A stretch of DNA of 64,000 nt, taken from Mycolicibacterium brisbanense (GTDB lineage Bacteria > Actinomycetota > Actinomycetes > Mycobacteriales > Mycobacteriaceae). Shown here one piece after another: positions 1 to 8,503 of this stretch. The position numbers were made by a program, and so were the translations under genes. The notes beneath the pieces are model-generated. The model was not told where the DNA came from. It did no database searches and saw nothing but the letters and a program-made list of their open reading frames with translations. The stretch lies in the NCBI RefSeq assembly GCF_001570425.1, contig NZ_BCSX01000064.1, positions 162,662-226,661 of the forward strand, given 5' to 3'. How positions within the stretch are numbered: the stretch's first letter is position 1; each line of letters starts with the position of its first letter.

Positions 1-2
1 GC

Positions 3-1037
3 GACTTGGCGGCTGAGGGCGACCTTGGGTCACTGCTGGTTCAGCAACCCCCGGGTGGCCGCAGCGTCGACGCGGCGGCGGTGGCCACGTATCTGCTCGA
101 TCACGGTATCGATGTGCCGCCAAATAATGTGGTGTTGACCGCTGGTGCGCAACATGGACTCGACGTCATCCTCACCGCGACAACCACACCCGGCTCCACG
201 CTGCTGGCCGACGAACTCACCTTCCCGGGGTTGAAGTTGCTCGCCCAGGCGCGGCATCTGGATCTCGCTGCGGTCCAGTGCGGCCCGGACGGCACCGACC
301 TCAAGTCTCTGGAAAAGGTTGTCCGACAGCGCAAGATCGGCGTTCTCTACGTGATACCCACCGTGCACAATCCACTCGGGTTCGTGCTGGACGCCGGTTC
401 GCGCGCACGCATCGCCGCATTGGCCCGCCGCCATGACTTCGCAATCATCGAAGATGCCACCTACGCGTTCCTGGACCCGTCGGCACCGGCGCCGATTCAG
501 ACCCTTGCGCCGGAACGAACCTTCTACGTCGGCAGCTTCTCGAAGAACCTCGCCACCGGGTTACGCGCCGGATATGTGGTGACGCCCGATTCGGCCCGCG
601 TCCCGCTGATCCGAGCTCTACGAACCACCACGTGGGGAACAAGTTCTCTGTCAACGGCGCTCGTCACTCGGTGGCTGCGCGACGGCACCGTTGCCCGGCT
701 TGAGGAGCACCGCCGCCAGGACGCCAGGCAACGCCAGGGCATCGCCCGACACGCGCTGGAAGGGTTCGCGTATGACGCTCATCCGGCGTCGTACTACGGC
801 TGGCTCCATCTGCCCGCGGACATCCGCAGCGACCAAGCTGCCCACCGACTTGCCCAGATGGGAATCTTGATCTCGACCGGCGACGCCTTCGCCATCGGAA
901 GCGCCACTCCCAACGCGATCCGTATCGCGCTCGCCAACCCGACAATCCACGAACTCCCTCAACTGCTCAACCGCTGCCGCAGCGCTCTGGCCGTGAGGGG
1001 GCGTTCGTCGGGCCGCGCTCTGCGATCAGCCGTCTAG
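3..1037 (+). CDS. PLP-dependent aminotransferase domain of a MocR/GntR-type protein (5' end outside window)
   Basis: The reading frame is open to the left edge, so the N-terminus is missing. The visible part is a fold-type I class I/II aminotransferase domain. It has the substrate/cofactor segment TAGAQHGLDVIL, the motif PTVHNPLG, an EDATYAF segment (PLP-ring Asp), and the Schiff-base lysine in GSFSKNLATGLRAGY at about visible residue 180. In the MocR family this domain follows an N-terminal GntR winged helix and acts as an effector sensor. The missing upstream part would decide between a MocR regulator and a free-standing aminotransferase; the SFSKNLATGLRAGY segment is typical of MocR proteins. 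The gene probably stands apart from the GntR-FCD locus downstream. Confidence 0.85.
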   Translation, partial: DLAAEGDLGSLLVQQPPGGRSVDAAAVATYLLDHGIDVPPNNVVLTAGAQHGLDVILTATTTPGSTLLADELTFPGLKLLAQARHLDLAAVQCGPDGTDLKSLEKVVRQRKIGVLYVIPTVHNPLGFVLDAGSRARIAALARRHDFAIIEDATYAFLDPSAPAPIQTLAPERTFYVGSFSKNLATGLRAGYVVTPDSARVPLIRALRTTTWGTSSLSTALVTRWLRDGTVARLEEHRRQDARQRQGIARHALEGFAYDAHPASYYGWLHLPADIRSDQAAHRLAQMGILISTGDAFAIGSATPNAIRIALANPTIHELPQLLNRCRSALAVRGRSSGRALRSAV

Positions 1038-1160
1038 GACGCTCCGGACTGCGTACCGGGCGGGTCGAAACGCATTTACGCTCAGTCGATTGCATTGGTT
1101 GGTTAATCAAGCTGCGACACATGGTTATTGAGACGGTTTGTCGAGAACGCATCAGCGAGG

Positions 1161-1174
1161 TGTCGACGTCGACA
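1161..1174. promoter_or_regulatory. Perfect 14-bp palindrome upstream of the nitroreductase gene
   Basis: TGTCGACGTCGACA is a perfect palindrome 75 bp before the nitroreductase start codon. Its place in the promoter region suggests an operator for a dimeric regulator. No regulator can be assigned, and a short SalI/AatII-like palindrome can occur by chance in GC-rich DNA. Confidence 0.3.
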
Positions 1175-1249
1175 ATCGGCGTTGCTTGGTCGGCGGTTCG
1201 CCGAGACCAGATAGTCTTTAGACCGTTTCACTCGGCAGAGGAGACTCAA

Positions 1250-1765
1250 GTGGAAACGTGGGATGCAATCCGTGCACGTCGCAATGTTCGGCAGTATCGG
1301 CCCGACCCGGTACCCGACGATGCCTTGATGCGCATCGTCGAAGCGGCGTGGCGAGCGCCGTCGGCGCGCAACAATCAGCACTGGGATTTTGTGGTGGTGA
1401 TCGACCGCGCGCAGCTCGAACAGTTGTCCACGGTATGGGTTGGGGCAAAACACATTGCGCACGCACCGGCGGCGATCGCCCTCGTCGTTCCGGAAGGTGG
1501 TGACGAGCGCGAGACACTGATCGACCAATTCGACCTTGGCCAGGCGATGATGGCGATGACCATCGCGGCAACGGACCTCGGAATCGGCACCGGGCACTCG
1601 GCCGTTGGCGATCAGGACAGGGCGCGAGACATCCTGGGCGTGCCGGCGGATCACCGCGTCTGCTATCTGCTGGGCGTCGGCTATCCCGCCGACCGGGAAT
1701 TGCAACCGATCCACAAGCCCAACCGCCGTCCGTTCGCCGAAGTCATGCACCGCGGCCGGTGGTGA
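1250..1765 (+). CDS. Nitroreductase family flavoprotein
   Basis: This 171-residue protein has the nitroreductase N-terminal signature AIRARRNVRQYRPDPVPDDAL, where the Arg pair binds FMN phosphate. It also has the APSARNNQHWDFVVV segment and a C-terminal GVGYPAD segment near LGVPADHRVCYLLG. Family members are FMN-dependent NAD(P)H oxidoreductases acting on nitro compounds, quinones or specialised substrates. I chose the GTG start at 1250 because GAGGAG lies just upstream and homology begins there; the frame is open further upstream. The substrate cannot be read from the sequence. Confidence 0.88.
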   Translation: METWDAIRARRNVRQYRPDPVPDDALMRIVEAAWRAPSARNNQHWDFVVVIDRAQLEQLSTVWVGAKHIAHAPAAIALVVPEGGDERETLIDQFDLGQAMMAMTIAATDLGIGTGHSAVGDQDRARDILGVPADHRVCYLLGVGYPADRELQPIHKPNRRPFAEVMHRGRW

Positions 1766-1894
1766 CCGGTCCGGGCGCGAGCAGGAAAAGTCAAGCCGGG
1801 CGCTGAGCGAAACCACCGCACCAAGCTCGTCTGGCACGGTAGCGCGGCCTTGCTCACCGATTGTTCGAGCTCATCGCGAAGTACTCGGACGCCG

Positions 1895-2956
1895 TCACAT
1901 TCGACGATCGTAGGACGACATTGCCGATTGAAACGCAGACAGTGCGGTCGGCGAGAACGCGGCTGCGGCCGCCGTCGCTTGGAACGCCGCGATGTCGGTC
2001 ATGCTGTAGCCGAAAGCAGCACAGAGCATTTCGAGTTCCTGGGTCAACGAGGTCCGGCTCGTCAGCCGGTTGTCAGTGTTGACGGTGACGGCAAGGCCCG
2101 CGCGATGGAGTCGATCGAAAGGGTGCGCCGCGACGTCGGGTGAGTCGCGAATGACCGCGCCCGTGTGGAAGTTCGACGATGGGCAAACTTCGAGCACGAT
2201 GCCCTGTTCGACGATCCGTTCGGCAACGGGGCCGCGCCCGCCACTGTCAGTCAGGTCGTCGACGACGCGGATGCCGTGGCCGATACGGCGGGCGCCTGCG
2301 ACATCGATGGCTTCCAGCACGCTGCCGACCCCCTCGACCTCACCGGCGTGCACGGTGACGGGCAGTCCCCCCGCTCGCGCTACGTCGAAGGCAGCCCGGT
2401 GCAGAGACGGCGGAAAGCCGGACTCGGGACCCGCAAGGTCGAACCCGACGACGTCGTCACAAGATATCGCCAGCGCCGCGACCGACTCACTGCCGGATTC
2501 GTGACGCATCGCGCACAGGATCTGCCGCACTTGTATGGCTGAGCCACGCTCGCGCGCCACGCGTTCACCGTCCCGCAGGCCATCGGACACCGCGGCGACG
2601 GCATCCTCCATCGGAACTCCGTGACGGAGGAGATCGGTAGGTGCCCAGCGTAGTTCCGCATAGACAACGCCGTCTGACGAGAGATCCTGGACTGACTCAC
2701 GGGCGACCCGTCGTAGCGCCTCGGTGTCCACCAGGACGGCCGCGGTCACGGCGTCACCCTCGAGGTACCCCTCCAGGCTACCGACGGTGGTGCGTTCGGC
2801 GAACCATGCGCGAAGACCCTCGGGATCACCGGCAGGCAACGCGATGTTGCGCTCCTCGGCCAACTCGAGGATGGTCTCGACGCGTAGACCACCGTCAAGG
2901 TGGTCATGAAGCGATACTTTGGGAAAGGCGCGTATTTCCGCCAGGGTCGGCGTCAC
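1895..2956 (-). CDS. add: Adenosine deaminase family protein
   Basis: The 353-residue protein belongs to the metallo-dependent adenosine/AMP deaminase family. It has the zinc ligands in SLHDHLDGG (residues 15-21), the catalytic HAGEVEG motif near 205, RIGHGI, the EVCPSSNFHTG segment and VTVNTDNR. The length is normal for a prokaryotic adenosine deaminase. The GTG start at 2956 overlaps the stop of the nucleoside hydrolase gene (GTGA), so the two are translationally coupled. Family members remove the 6-amino group of adenosine or related purines or aminodeoxyfutalosine. The operon context with a nucleoside hydrolase and a permease suggests use of an imported nucleoside rather than general salvage. 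The symbol reflects family membership, not a proven substrate. Confidence 0.88.
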   Translation of the reverse strand: MTPTLAEIRAFPKVSLHDHLDGGLRVETILELAEERNIALPAGDPEGLRAWFAERTTVGSLEGYLEGDAVTAAVLVDTEALRRVARESVQDLSSDGVVYAELRWAPTDLLRHGVPMEDAVAAVSDGLRDGERVARERGSAIQVRQILCAMRHESGSESVAALAISCDDVVGFDLAGPESGFPPSLHRAAFDVARAGGLPVTVHAGEVEGVGSVLEAIDVAGARRIGHGIRVVDDLTDSGGRGPVAERIVEQGIVLEVCPSSNFHTGAVIRDSPDVAAHPFDRLHRAGLAVTVNTDNRLTSRTSLTQELEMLCAAFGYSMTDIAAFQATAAAAAFSPTALSAFQSAMSSYDRRM

Positions 2957-3906
2957 GCGGTGATCCGCTCGACGTACCGCTTGATGAAGGTCTCGCGGTC
3001 GACGTCGGTGATGACGCGGACCCGCGGTGCCCCGTGCCAGACAGGCCCGGGGTCGCGTCCCACCCGCCGATCGACGACGGTCATACCACGGGTGTACTTG
3101 CCCTCGCACTCGACCAGCATTCGGTAGGTCTCCTCGGCGACTATCAGTTCGGGATGTGCGACGAGCGCGATCGTGAGCGGGGAGTGCATGGCGCAGCCGT
3201 AACGGCCGAGGATCGGTTCGTAGAACTTCATGTACGAAGGGGCGCCCGCAGCAACGAGTTTGGCAGCCGCCGACGTCGAGGCCCGTACCGCGTCGAGATG
3301 CTCTTGGCCAAATACTGTGTCGTCGGTGACGTCGAGACCGACCTGGACGAACTCCCAGTCCTGGTCGATCACCAAGGCTACCGACTCGGGATCGTGCAGG
3401 GCGTCGGCCTCTGCCACCGGAGAGACGTTCCCGTGGTGTGCGGCAGCCCCGCCCATCCATACCACCCGTCTAAGACGCTGTGGCAGTGTCGGATCCAGAA
3501 GCACCGCCAGCGCGAGGTTCGTCAGCGGCCCGAGCCCGATGTAGGTCACCTCGCCGGGGTGTTCGTCGATGAGTCGCAGGGTCAGCTCAGCCGCCGAGAT
3601 CCGCACAAGATTCCGGAACGTCGGATCCGCCAGGTTGGCATTGCCGAAACCATCATCACCATGGATGTGCGGGTTGAAAGTCGGCAGTTCGCCAATGAGG
3701 GCCCGGTCGGCACCCTTTGCCAACGGCGCTTCCGAACCAAGTCGTTCCATGCACACCGCGGTGTTGCGCGTGACCCGCTCCACGTCGACGTTGCCAAAGC
3801 TCGTGGTCACACCGACGATGTCGAGTTCCGGGCTCAGCATCGCGTAGAGCAGGCCCATCCCGTCGTCCACGCCGGTGTCGGTATCGATGAGCACCTTGGT
3901 CGTCAT
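2953..3906 (-). CDS. Nucleoside hydrolase (IunH/ribohydrolase family)
   Basis: The 317-residue protein opens with KVLIDTDTGVDDGMG (residues 4-18), the Ca2+/ribose-binding Asp cluster of inosine-uridine preferring nucleoside hydrolases (usually DTDPGIDD). Further support comes from the YIGLGPLTNLA segment and the C-terminal YTRGMTVVDRR segment. These enzymes cleave the N-glycosidic bond of nucleosides to give base plus ribose. ATGA overlaps join it to the APC permease upstream and GTGA to the deaminase downstream, so the three genes form one operon. The sequence does not give the base preference. Confidence 0.93.
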   Translation of the reverse strand: MTTKVLIDTDTGVDDGMGLLYAMLSPELDIVGVTTSFGNVDVERVTRNTAVCMERLGSEAPLAKGADRALIGELPTFNPHIHGDDGFGNANLADPTFRNLVRISAAELTLRLIDEHPGEVTYIGLGPLTNLALAVLLDPTLPQRLRRVVWMGGAAAHHGNVSPVAEADALHDPESVALVIDQDWEFVQVGLDVTDDTVFGQEHLDAVRASTSAAAKLVAAGAPSYMKFYEPILGRYGCAMHSPLTIALVAHPELIVAEETYRMLVECEGKYTRGMTVVDRRVGRDPGPVWHGAPRVRVITDVDRETFIKRYVERITA

Positions 3907-5369
3907 CGAGTCGACTCCTCGGCGAGTTGGGCCGGCTCAGCGGGCGCACCTGCCGCTATGCCGGCGTAGACGTCGGGTCGGCGTCGGCGCAGCCACAGCC
4001 CGTAGGCGAGGCCCGCGACGATCACCGCTGGCAGGATCCACGGGATCGAGTTGATCACGGCGTTGTCACTGCCCGTGAGGACGGAATAGTTCGACAGTGC
4101 GAGGACGACGACGGCCGCGAGGGCCAGTGCTGCAATGGCCGGTGCGATCCCCGTCGACCAGACCCGCTTGTCCCTGCGCTTGCGGAAAAAGGCGATGACC
4201 GACACCGCGACGGCGACCTGCAGCAGGAGGATGCCGACGGTGCCGACGCCCGCGGTGCTGGTGTTGAGCGTGAGGAGCGGGTCGGCGTTGGCAATGCCGA
4301 AGGCGCCGACCACCGCGACTGCGATGGCGATTTGGACGGTGCTGGCGAACGCGGGCGAATTCCATTTGGGATGCACGACTCCGAGCCGTCTCGGCAATAA
4401 TCCCTCTCTGCCAAGCGAGAAGAAGTAGCGCGAGGCCGCGTTGTGGATGCCGAGCAGCGCGGCGAACAAGCTGGTCAGCACCAATACTTGCATGGCAGCG
4501 GACAACCAGCTCCCGACGAATTGGTCGGCGATCTTGAACACGAACGTCCCGGGGTCGTCGTTCATGGCGGACAGCAAGTTAGCGGGGCCGACGGCGCCGA
4601 CGAGCACCATCGCGGCCACTGCGTAGAAGATCGCGATGATCGCGACTGAGATGTAGGTCGCACGGGCGACGGTCTTCTTGGCGTCCTTGGCCTCCTCGGC
4701 GAATATTGCGGTCGCCTCGAACCCGATGAACATATTGCACGCCCACAGCAGACCGATGCCGATGGAGCCTGCCCCTATGGCGGTCGGTGAAAGCGTCGCG
4801 GCGATCGGGAATGACTCGACGCCGCGGTGAACGATGATCCCCATGTCCAGGATGACGATCACACTGACTTCAAGGATCAAGGCGACGCTGAGCACCTTGG
4901 CGCTGACATCCACTGCGCGTCGTCCGAGGAACGCAACGATGGCTATGGCGACGGCGCACCAGATCTGCCATGGCAGCCTCAGCCCGATGCCGGCGAAGAT
5001 GGTCGAACCGAAGTACCCGACGGCGCCGGCCAGGCTCCAGAATGCCGCGTTGTAGGCGAGCATCGCGACGAACGCGCCTGCCACCCCGACGGGCTTGCCA
5101 AGGCCCTTGGCGATGTAGGCATAGAACGCACCCGCGTTGATCACATGCCTGCACATGGCCACGTAGCCCGCTGCGAAGCAAAGCAGAATCGCACCCGCGA
5201 TGACGATGGCTCCAACGAAACCGGCGCCGTTGCCGAGGAACATGCCCAGTGGAACGATCGATACGACGGCACCCATGGGCGCGACGCACGCAAGGACGAA
5301 CAGCACCAGACCGGGTGTGCCGAGTGACTTCTTCGTGAAGCTTGATCCCGATGTCGTCGTGGTGCTCAC
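3903..5369 (-). CDS. APC superfamily amino acid/polyamine-type permease
   Basis: The 488-residue protein has about 12 predicted membrane segments. The APC core begins GTPGLVLFVLACVAPMGAV, and GFEATAIFAEEAKDAKK is the typical TM6-7 motif (GFE...EE). I chose the GTG start at 5369, preceded by GGGAGACAAC, because the longer open frame would run through the operator palindrome at 5392-5424. It is the first gene of the permease-hydrolase-deaminase operon. The transported compound is inferred to be the substrate of those enzymes or of the adjacent aminotransferase. APC proteins usually carry amino acids, amines or purines. Confidence 0.9.
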   Translation of the reverse strand: MSTTTTSGSSFTKKSLGTPGLVLFVLACVAPMGAVVSIVPLGMFLGNGAGFVGAIVIAGAILLCFAAGYVAMCRHVINAGAFYAYIAKGLGKPVGVAGAFVAMLAYNAAFWSLAGAVGYFGSTIFAGIGLRLPWQIWCAVAIAIVAFLGRRAVDVSAKVLSVALILEVSVIVILDMGIIVHRGVESFPIAATLSPTAIGAGSIGIGLLWACNMFIGFEATAIFAEEAKDAKKTVARATYISVAIIAIFYAVAAMVLVGAVGPANLLSAMNDDPGTFVFKIADQFVGSWLSAAMQVLVLTSLFAALLGIHNAASRYFFSLGREGLLPRRLGVVHPKWNSPAFASTVQIAIAVAVVGAFGIANADPLLTLNTSTAGVGTVGILLLQVAVAVSVIAFFRKRRDKRVWSTGIAPAIAALALAAVVVLALSNYSVLTGSDNAVINSIPWILPAVIVAGLAYGLWLRRRRPDVYAGIAAGAPAEPAQLAEESTR

Positions 5370-5391
5370 GTTGTCTCCCGCCGGTTCGGTA

Positions 5392-5424
5392 TCTGGCCAT
5401 ACTGGTCTGACCAGTATGGCCAGA
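5392..5424. promoter_or_regulatory. Perfect 33-bp inverted-repeat operator, probable GntR site O1
   Basis: Two 16-bp arms, TCTGGCCATACTGGTC and its exact reverse complement, flank a single T. The core ACTGGT-CTG-ACCAGT has the CTGGTnnnACCAG form seen with FadR/FCD GntR regulators. It lies just before the APC permease start, and similar sites occur in the other divergent gaps of this locus. It is therefore a good candidate site for the GntR protein encoded at 8504-9166. Confidence 0.75.
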
Positions 5425-5455
5425 CGTGCAGTAGCGGTCAAGGCTGCGGGGGACT

Positions 5456-6358
5456 TCATTCGGCTACCAGGTCCTCGAGGTAACGCAGGCCCGCGATCTG
5501 CGCCGTCAGGCCGTCGCCGCCATATTGTTCGACACAGATCGGCCCGCTGTATCCAGCGTCGAGGGCGATGCGCAACAAGGTGCGATAGTCGATGTCACCG
5601 TCGGCCAGTTGTGTCGGCCATGCCAGGAATGGCCCGTCGGGATATACCTCGACCCGTCGAAAGTTCTTGACGTGCCAGTAGTTCAGGTGGGGCAGACAGG
5701 CCGCGAATGCTTCGAGCCAGCCTTCGGTCAGCCGCCGCGGGACTCGATACAGATTGGCGAGGTCCGCATTGATGCCCAATGCGGGCGAGCCGACTTCCTC
5801 GACGAGCCTGGCAGCTTGCGCCCCGCTGCCGATCAAGGTGTCCTCGTAGAGTTCCAACGACAGTGCGACGTGGACGTCTGTCGCATGTCTCGTCAATTCG
5901 CGGAGCCTTTCGACGGCGAGTGCCCACACCGCGGGATCGTGGTCGTCATCTCTGGGGCCCGGGACCGACCAGAACGACCAATTCCGTTGTAGCGCAGTCA
6001 GTGGACGGTGAAAGCCGATCGACAGAACCGGCACTCCCGCGACGGCGGCGACATCGATTGCGCGATGGGTGTAGTTCAGATTAGTCGCACCGTCGTCTGG
6101 GTCGATCACGCTGCGCCTGATCGCGGAGAGTCCGGCGAGTTTCAGGTCGGCCGCCGCGACGGCCTCGGCGAGGGCCACGGCCTGGCGCTCTGTCAGATCG
6201 CCCACGGTCAGCCAGGTGTCGACGACGTCCACATATTCGAAGCCTCCCCGTGTCAACGCCCGCAGGCCGGCCGCCCAGGCTGCCTCGTCGGACATGGCGA
6301 CTGCGGGTAGGGGCAGCGTGCTGCCTGCGATGATCGGGCCGGATGGTGTGAGTGTCAT
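5456..6358 (-). CDS. Sugar phosphate isomerase/epimerase-like TIM-barrel protein (AP endonuclease 2 family)
   Basis: The 300-residue protein has the xylose-isomerase-like TIM-barrel pattern. Candidate metal ligands are Glu in LSLELYED, Asp in GINADLANLY, His in NYWHVKNF and Glu in ICVEQYGGD. Families of this type include hydroxypyruvate isomerases, inosose dehydratases/isomerases and tagatose/xylulose epimerases. The start is supported by AAGGGAG upstream. The gene reads toward the permease operon but is separated from it by the O1 palindrome, so it may have its own promoter at O2. The substrate is unknown. Confidence 0.85.
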   Translation of the reverse strand: MTLTPSGPIIAGSTLPLPAVAMSDEAAWAAGLRALTRGGFEYVDVVDTWLTVGDLTERQAVALAEAVAAADLKLAGLSAIRRSVIDPDDGATNLNYTHRAIDVAAVAGVPVLSIGFHRPLTALQRNWSFWSVPGPRDDDHDPAVWALAVERLRELTRHATDVHVALSLELYEDTLIGSGAQAARLVEEVGSPALGINADLANLYRVPRRLTEGWLEAFAACLPHLNYWHVKNFRRVEVYPDGPFLAWPTQLADGDIDYRTLLRIALDAGYSGPICVEQYGGDGLTAQIAGLRYLEDLVAE

Positions 6359-6371
6359 GATGCTCCCTTCG

Positions 6372-6398
6372 ACTGGTATTACAGGCTAGACCAGTAAG
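6372..6398. promoter_or_regulatory. Probable GntR operator O2 in divergent promoter
   Basis: ACTGGTATTACAG (6372-6384) and GGCTAGACCAGTAAG (6384-6398) lie between the TIM-barrel and aminotransferase genes, which diverge. The second 15-mer is repeated exactly at 11170-11184. The half-sites ACTGGT and ACCAGT match the cores of O1, O3 and O5. Confidence 0.65.
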
Positions 6399-6456
6399 TG
6401 GCGCGCCGATAGGCTGTGCCGTAGCAATGACGCGCCGCCCCGAGGAGGCATAGACC

Positions 6457-7779
6457 GTGAATACCACCGCTACCAGCTCGTCGATCGACGAATACCTCAG
6501 GCGGACGCCGCGGTCACGTGAACTGTTCGCGGCGGCCAGTCTGGTCATACCGGGCGGTGTGTCGCGGGCAACGTTGGCGTTCCAGCCGTATCCGTTCTAT
6601 GCCGCCACGGCGGCGGGAGCAGTCATCACCGACGTGGACGGAAACGACTACGTCGACCTCATCAACAACTTCACGAGCCTGCCGCATGGGCACGGTCACC
6701 CCGCAACGACGGCGGCAGTGGCGGCCGAGTTGTCGATCTCGTCCGCGATCGGCACGGCGCACCCTCTTGAGGCAGCGTACGCCGCCGAACTGCGGCAGCG
6801 GTTGCCTGCGATGCAACGCTTGCACTTCACGACGACGGGTTCGGAGGCCGTGGGATTCGCCGTCCGGGTCGCGAGGGCGCACACCGGTCGAGACCGGATC
6901 CTCAAGTTCGAGGGCGCTTTTCACGGTTCGCACAATGAGCTGTACCAGGACATCGGTCAGCCGCCCCTGTGTCAGGCGTCCAGCGCGTCAGCGCGCCCGG
7001 AGTCCGCGGGCCTCGAGCCGACCAAAACCGTCACCGCGGTGTACAACGACGTCGGATCGATCCGAGATGCGTTCTCGCGGTGGGGAACCGAGATTGCTGG
7101 TGTCGTGGTGGAGCCTTTTCTGGGGAACTCCGCACTCATCACCGCCGACCGGAGCTTCCTCGATGCGGTGTTCGAAGTGGCGCACGCACATGGCGCTCTC
7201 GTGATCTTTGACGAAGTGCAATCGCTGCGCGCGGGATTTCATGGAGCACAAGGACGTTGGGGTTACACGCCCGACCTCGTCGCCATTGGGAAGATCATCG
7301 GCGGCGGCTACCCGTTGGCTGCGTTCGGCGGTGGGGCCGACCTGATGGATGTGCTGTCCGGCGAAGGCCCACGAGTCCTTCAGACCGGAACGTTCACCGC
7401 GTCACCGGTGTTTCTGGCTGCAGGTCAAGCTGCGATGCGTGAGCTGGGGCGCGACGAGTACGCCGTTCTGGAAGCGCGTACCGAGCGGCTGCGTTCGGCG
7501 ATCCGGGAGGAGTTTGCGCGCGCCCATGTTCCCGTGCATGTCAACGGCATCGGCTCGATGTTCAACATCGCCGTCTCCGCCGAGCCGGTAACCTCATACC
7601 GAGCGCACCGGCGCACGGACACAGCGCTGTTCTCCGCACTTCGGCTCGAACTGTTGTTGCGTGGCGTGCTCGTCATGCCTCGCGGCACGGGATGCCTGTC
7701 TACCGCCATCACCGATGGCCACGTCGATCGAGTCATCGTGGCGCTGCGCGAAAGTCTGGCCGCGGTCGCCCGTCTCTGA
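6457..7779 (+). CDS. Class III aminotransferase, glutamate-1-semialdehyde-aminomutase-like
   Basis: The 440-residue PLP enzyme has TTTGSEAVGFAVRVARAHTGR (phosphate/cofactor loop), the Asp of VIFDEVQSLR and the Schiff-base lysine of VAIGKIIGGGYPLAAFGG. The overall pattern is closest to GSA 2,1-aminomutase-like proteins. Heme-pathway hemL normally sits elsewhere, so this copy is probably catabolic, for example a beta-amino acid or amino-sugar aminotransferase/aminomutase. The GTG start follows CGAGGAGG. It diverges from the TIM-barrel gene across operator O2 and converges with the cyclase gene. Confidence 0.9.
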   Translation: MNTTATSSSIDEYLRRTPRSRELFAAASLVIPGGVSRATLAFQPYPFYAATAAGAVITDVDGNDYVDLINNFTSLPHGHGHPATTAAVAAELSISSAIGTAHPLEAAYAAELRQRLPAMQRLHFTTTGSEAVGFAVRVARAHTGRDRILKFEGAFHGSHNELYQDIGQPPLCQASSASARPESAGLEPTKTVTAVYNDVGSIRDAFSRWGTEIAGVVVEPFLGNSALITADRSFLDAVFEVAHAHGALVIFDEVQSLRAGFHGAQGRWGYTPDLVAIGKIIGGGYPLAAFGGGADLMDVLSGEGPRVLQTGTFTASPVFLAAGQAAMRELGRDEYAVLEARTERLRSAIREEFARAHVPVHVNGIGSMFNIAVSAEPVTSYRAHRRTDTALFSALRLELLLRGVLVMPRGTGCLSTAITDGHVDRVIVALRESLAAVARL

Positions 7780-7786
7780 CTCGCCG

Positions 7787-8446
7787 CTAGCCCGGCTCAA
7801 GCGCGACCGCCCGTACCGGTGACCCGTCGAGCCCGACCAGCGGCAGCGGTAGGCATACCAGCCATGTCTCCGCGTTGAGATCGCCGAGGTTGACGAGGCA
7901 CTCGGTTATGACGACGCCGGCGCTGAGCAGCACGCGATGCACGTCATGCAGGTCGGTGAAACTCGGTGTGGGCGTGTCTAATCCGACGAAGACAACGCCG
8001 AGTTCGACGAGGTACTCGGCGGCGGCCAGCGTTATCTCCGGGATGCCCGTCCAGTACTGCGGGGTGCCGCGGTGGGCGTCCCAACCCGTGCGGATGAGTG
8101 CCCGCCGGGTGCGGCGCAGGGAGTCCGCGACGGGTGCCAGATGACGCGGCTCGATGAGCGGCCCCGCCGAGGTGGGGTGATCGACCACCGTTGCCGGGCC
8201 GATACAGCGGCTCAGGTCCAATTCGTCCACGCCCGCGCCCCCGGGCACGAAATGACACGGTGCGTCGAGATGTGTTCCGAGCTGACTGAAGATCTCGACG
8301 TTCCACATCTCGATGCCGGTCTCGTCGTGAGCCGACGAGAAGCGACTGAACTTCGCGGTCGGCTCGCCGGGGAAGGCGTCCATGCCGTCCGAGATCGGCA
8401 TGGTCAGGTCGACGATGTGTTGCCGGGCTCCGTTCGGAAGTCGCAT
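7787..8446 (-). CDS. Cyclase-family metal-dependent hydrolase (kynurenine formamidase-like)
   Basis: The 219-residue protein has the N-terminal motif DLTMPISDGMDAFPG and the metal-binding motif QLGTHLDAPCHF (family HxGTHxDxPxH, first His replaced by Gln). Members hydrolyse amide or lactam/ester bonds, such as N-formylkynurenine, isatin or cyclic diketones. The gene diverges from gntR across operator O3, so it is probably part of the same regulon. It could open a ring or remove an acyl group in the pathway; the substrate is not evident. Confidence 0.87.
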   Translation of the reverse strand: MRLPNGARQHIVDLTMPISDGMDAFPGEPTAKFSRFSSAHDETGIEMWNVEIFSQLGTHLDAPCHFVPGGAGVDELDLSRCIGPATVVDHPTSAGPLIEPRHLAPVADSLRRTRRALIRTGWDAHRGTPQYWTGIPEITLAAAEYLVELGVVFVGLDTPTPSFTDLHDVHRVLLSAGVVITECLVNLGDLNAETWLVCLPLPLVGLDGSPVRAVALEPG

Positions 8447-8463
8447 TCTTGAGAAGCTACACT

Positions 8464-8478
8464 AGCGGTATTACCAGT
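8464..8478. promoter_or_regulatory. Probable GntR operator O3, autoregulatory site
   Basis: AGCGGTATTACCAGT in the cyclase/gntR gap matches the CTGGTATTACCAG core of O5 except in the left half. It lies just before the Shine-Dalgarno AAGGAGG of gntR. This position fits autoregulation together with control of the divergent cyclase gene. Confidence 0.65.
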
Positions 8479-8503
8479 CAAGCCGATTGAAGGAGGCAAC
8501 GCC

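Noticed and set aside
2641..3969. A 442-codon plus-strand frame
   Set aside because: It is antisense to the deaminase and nucleoside hydrolase genes, which have clear catalytic motifs.
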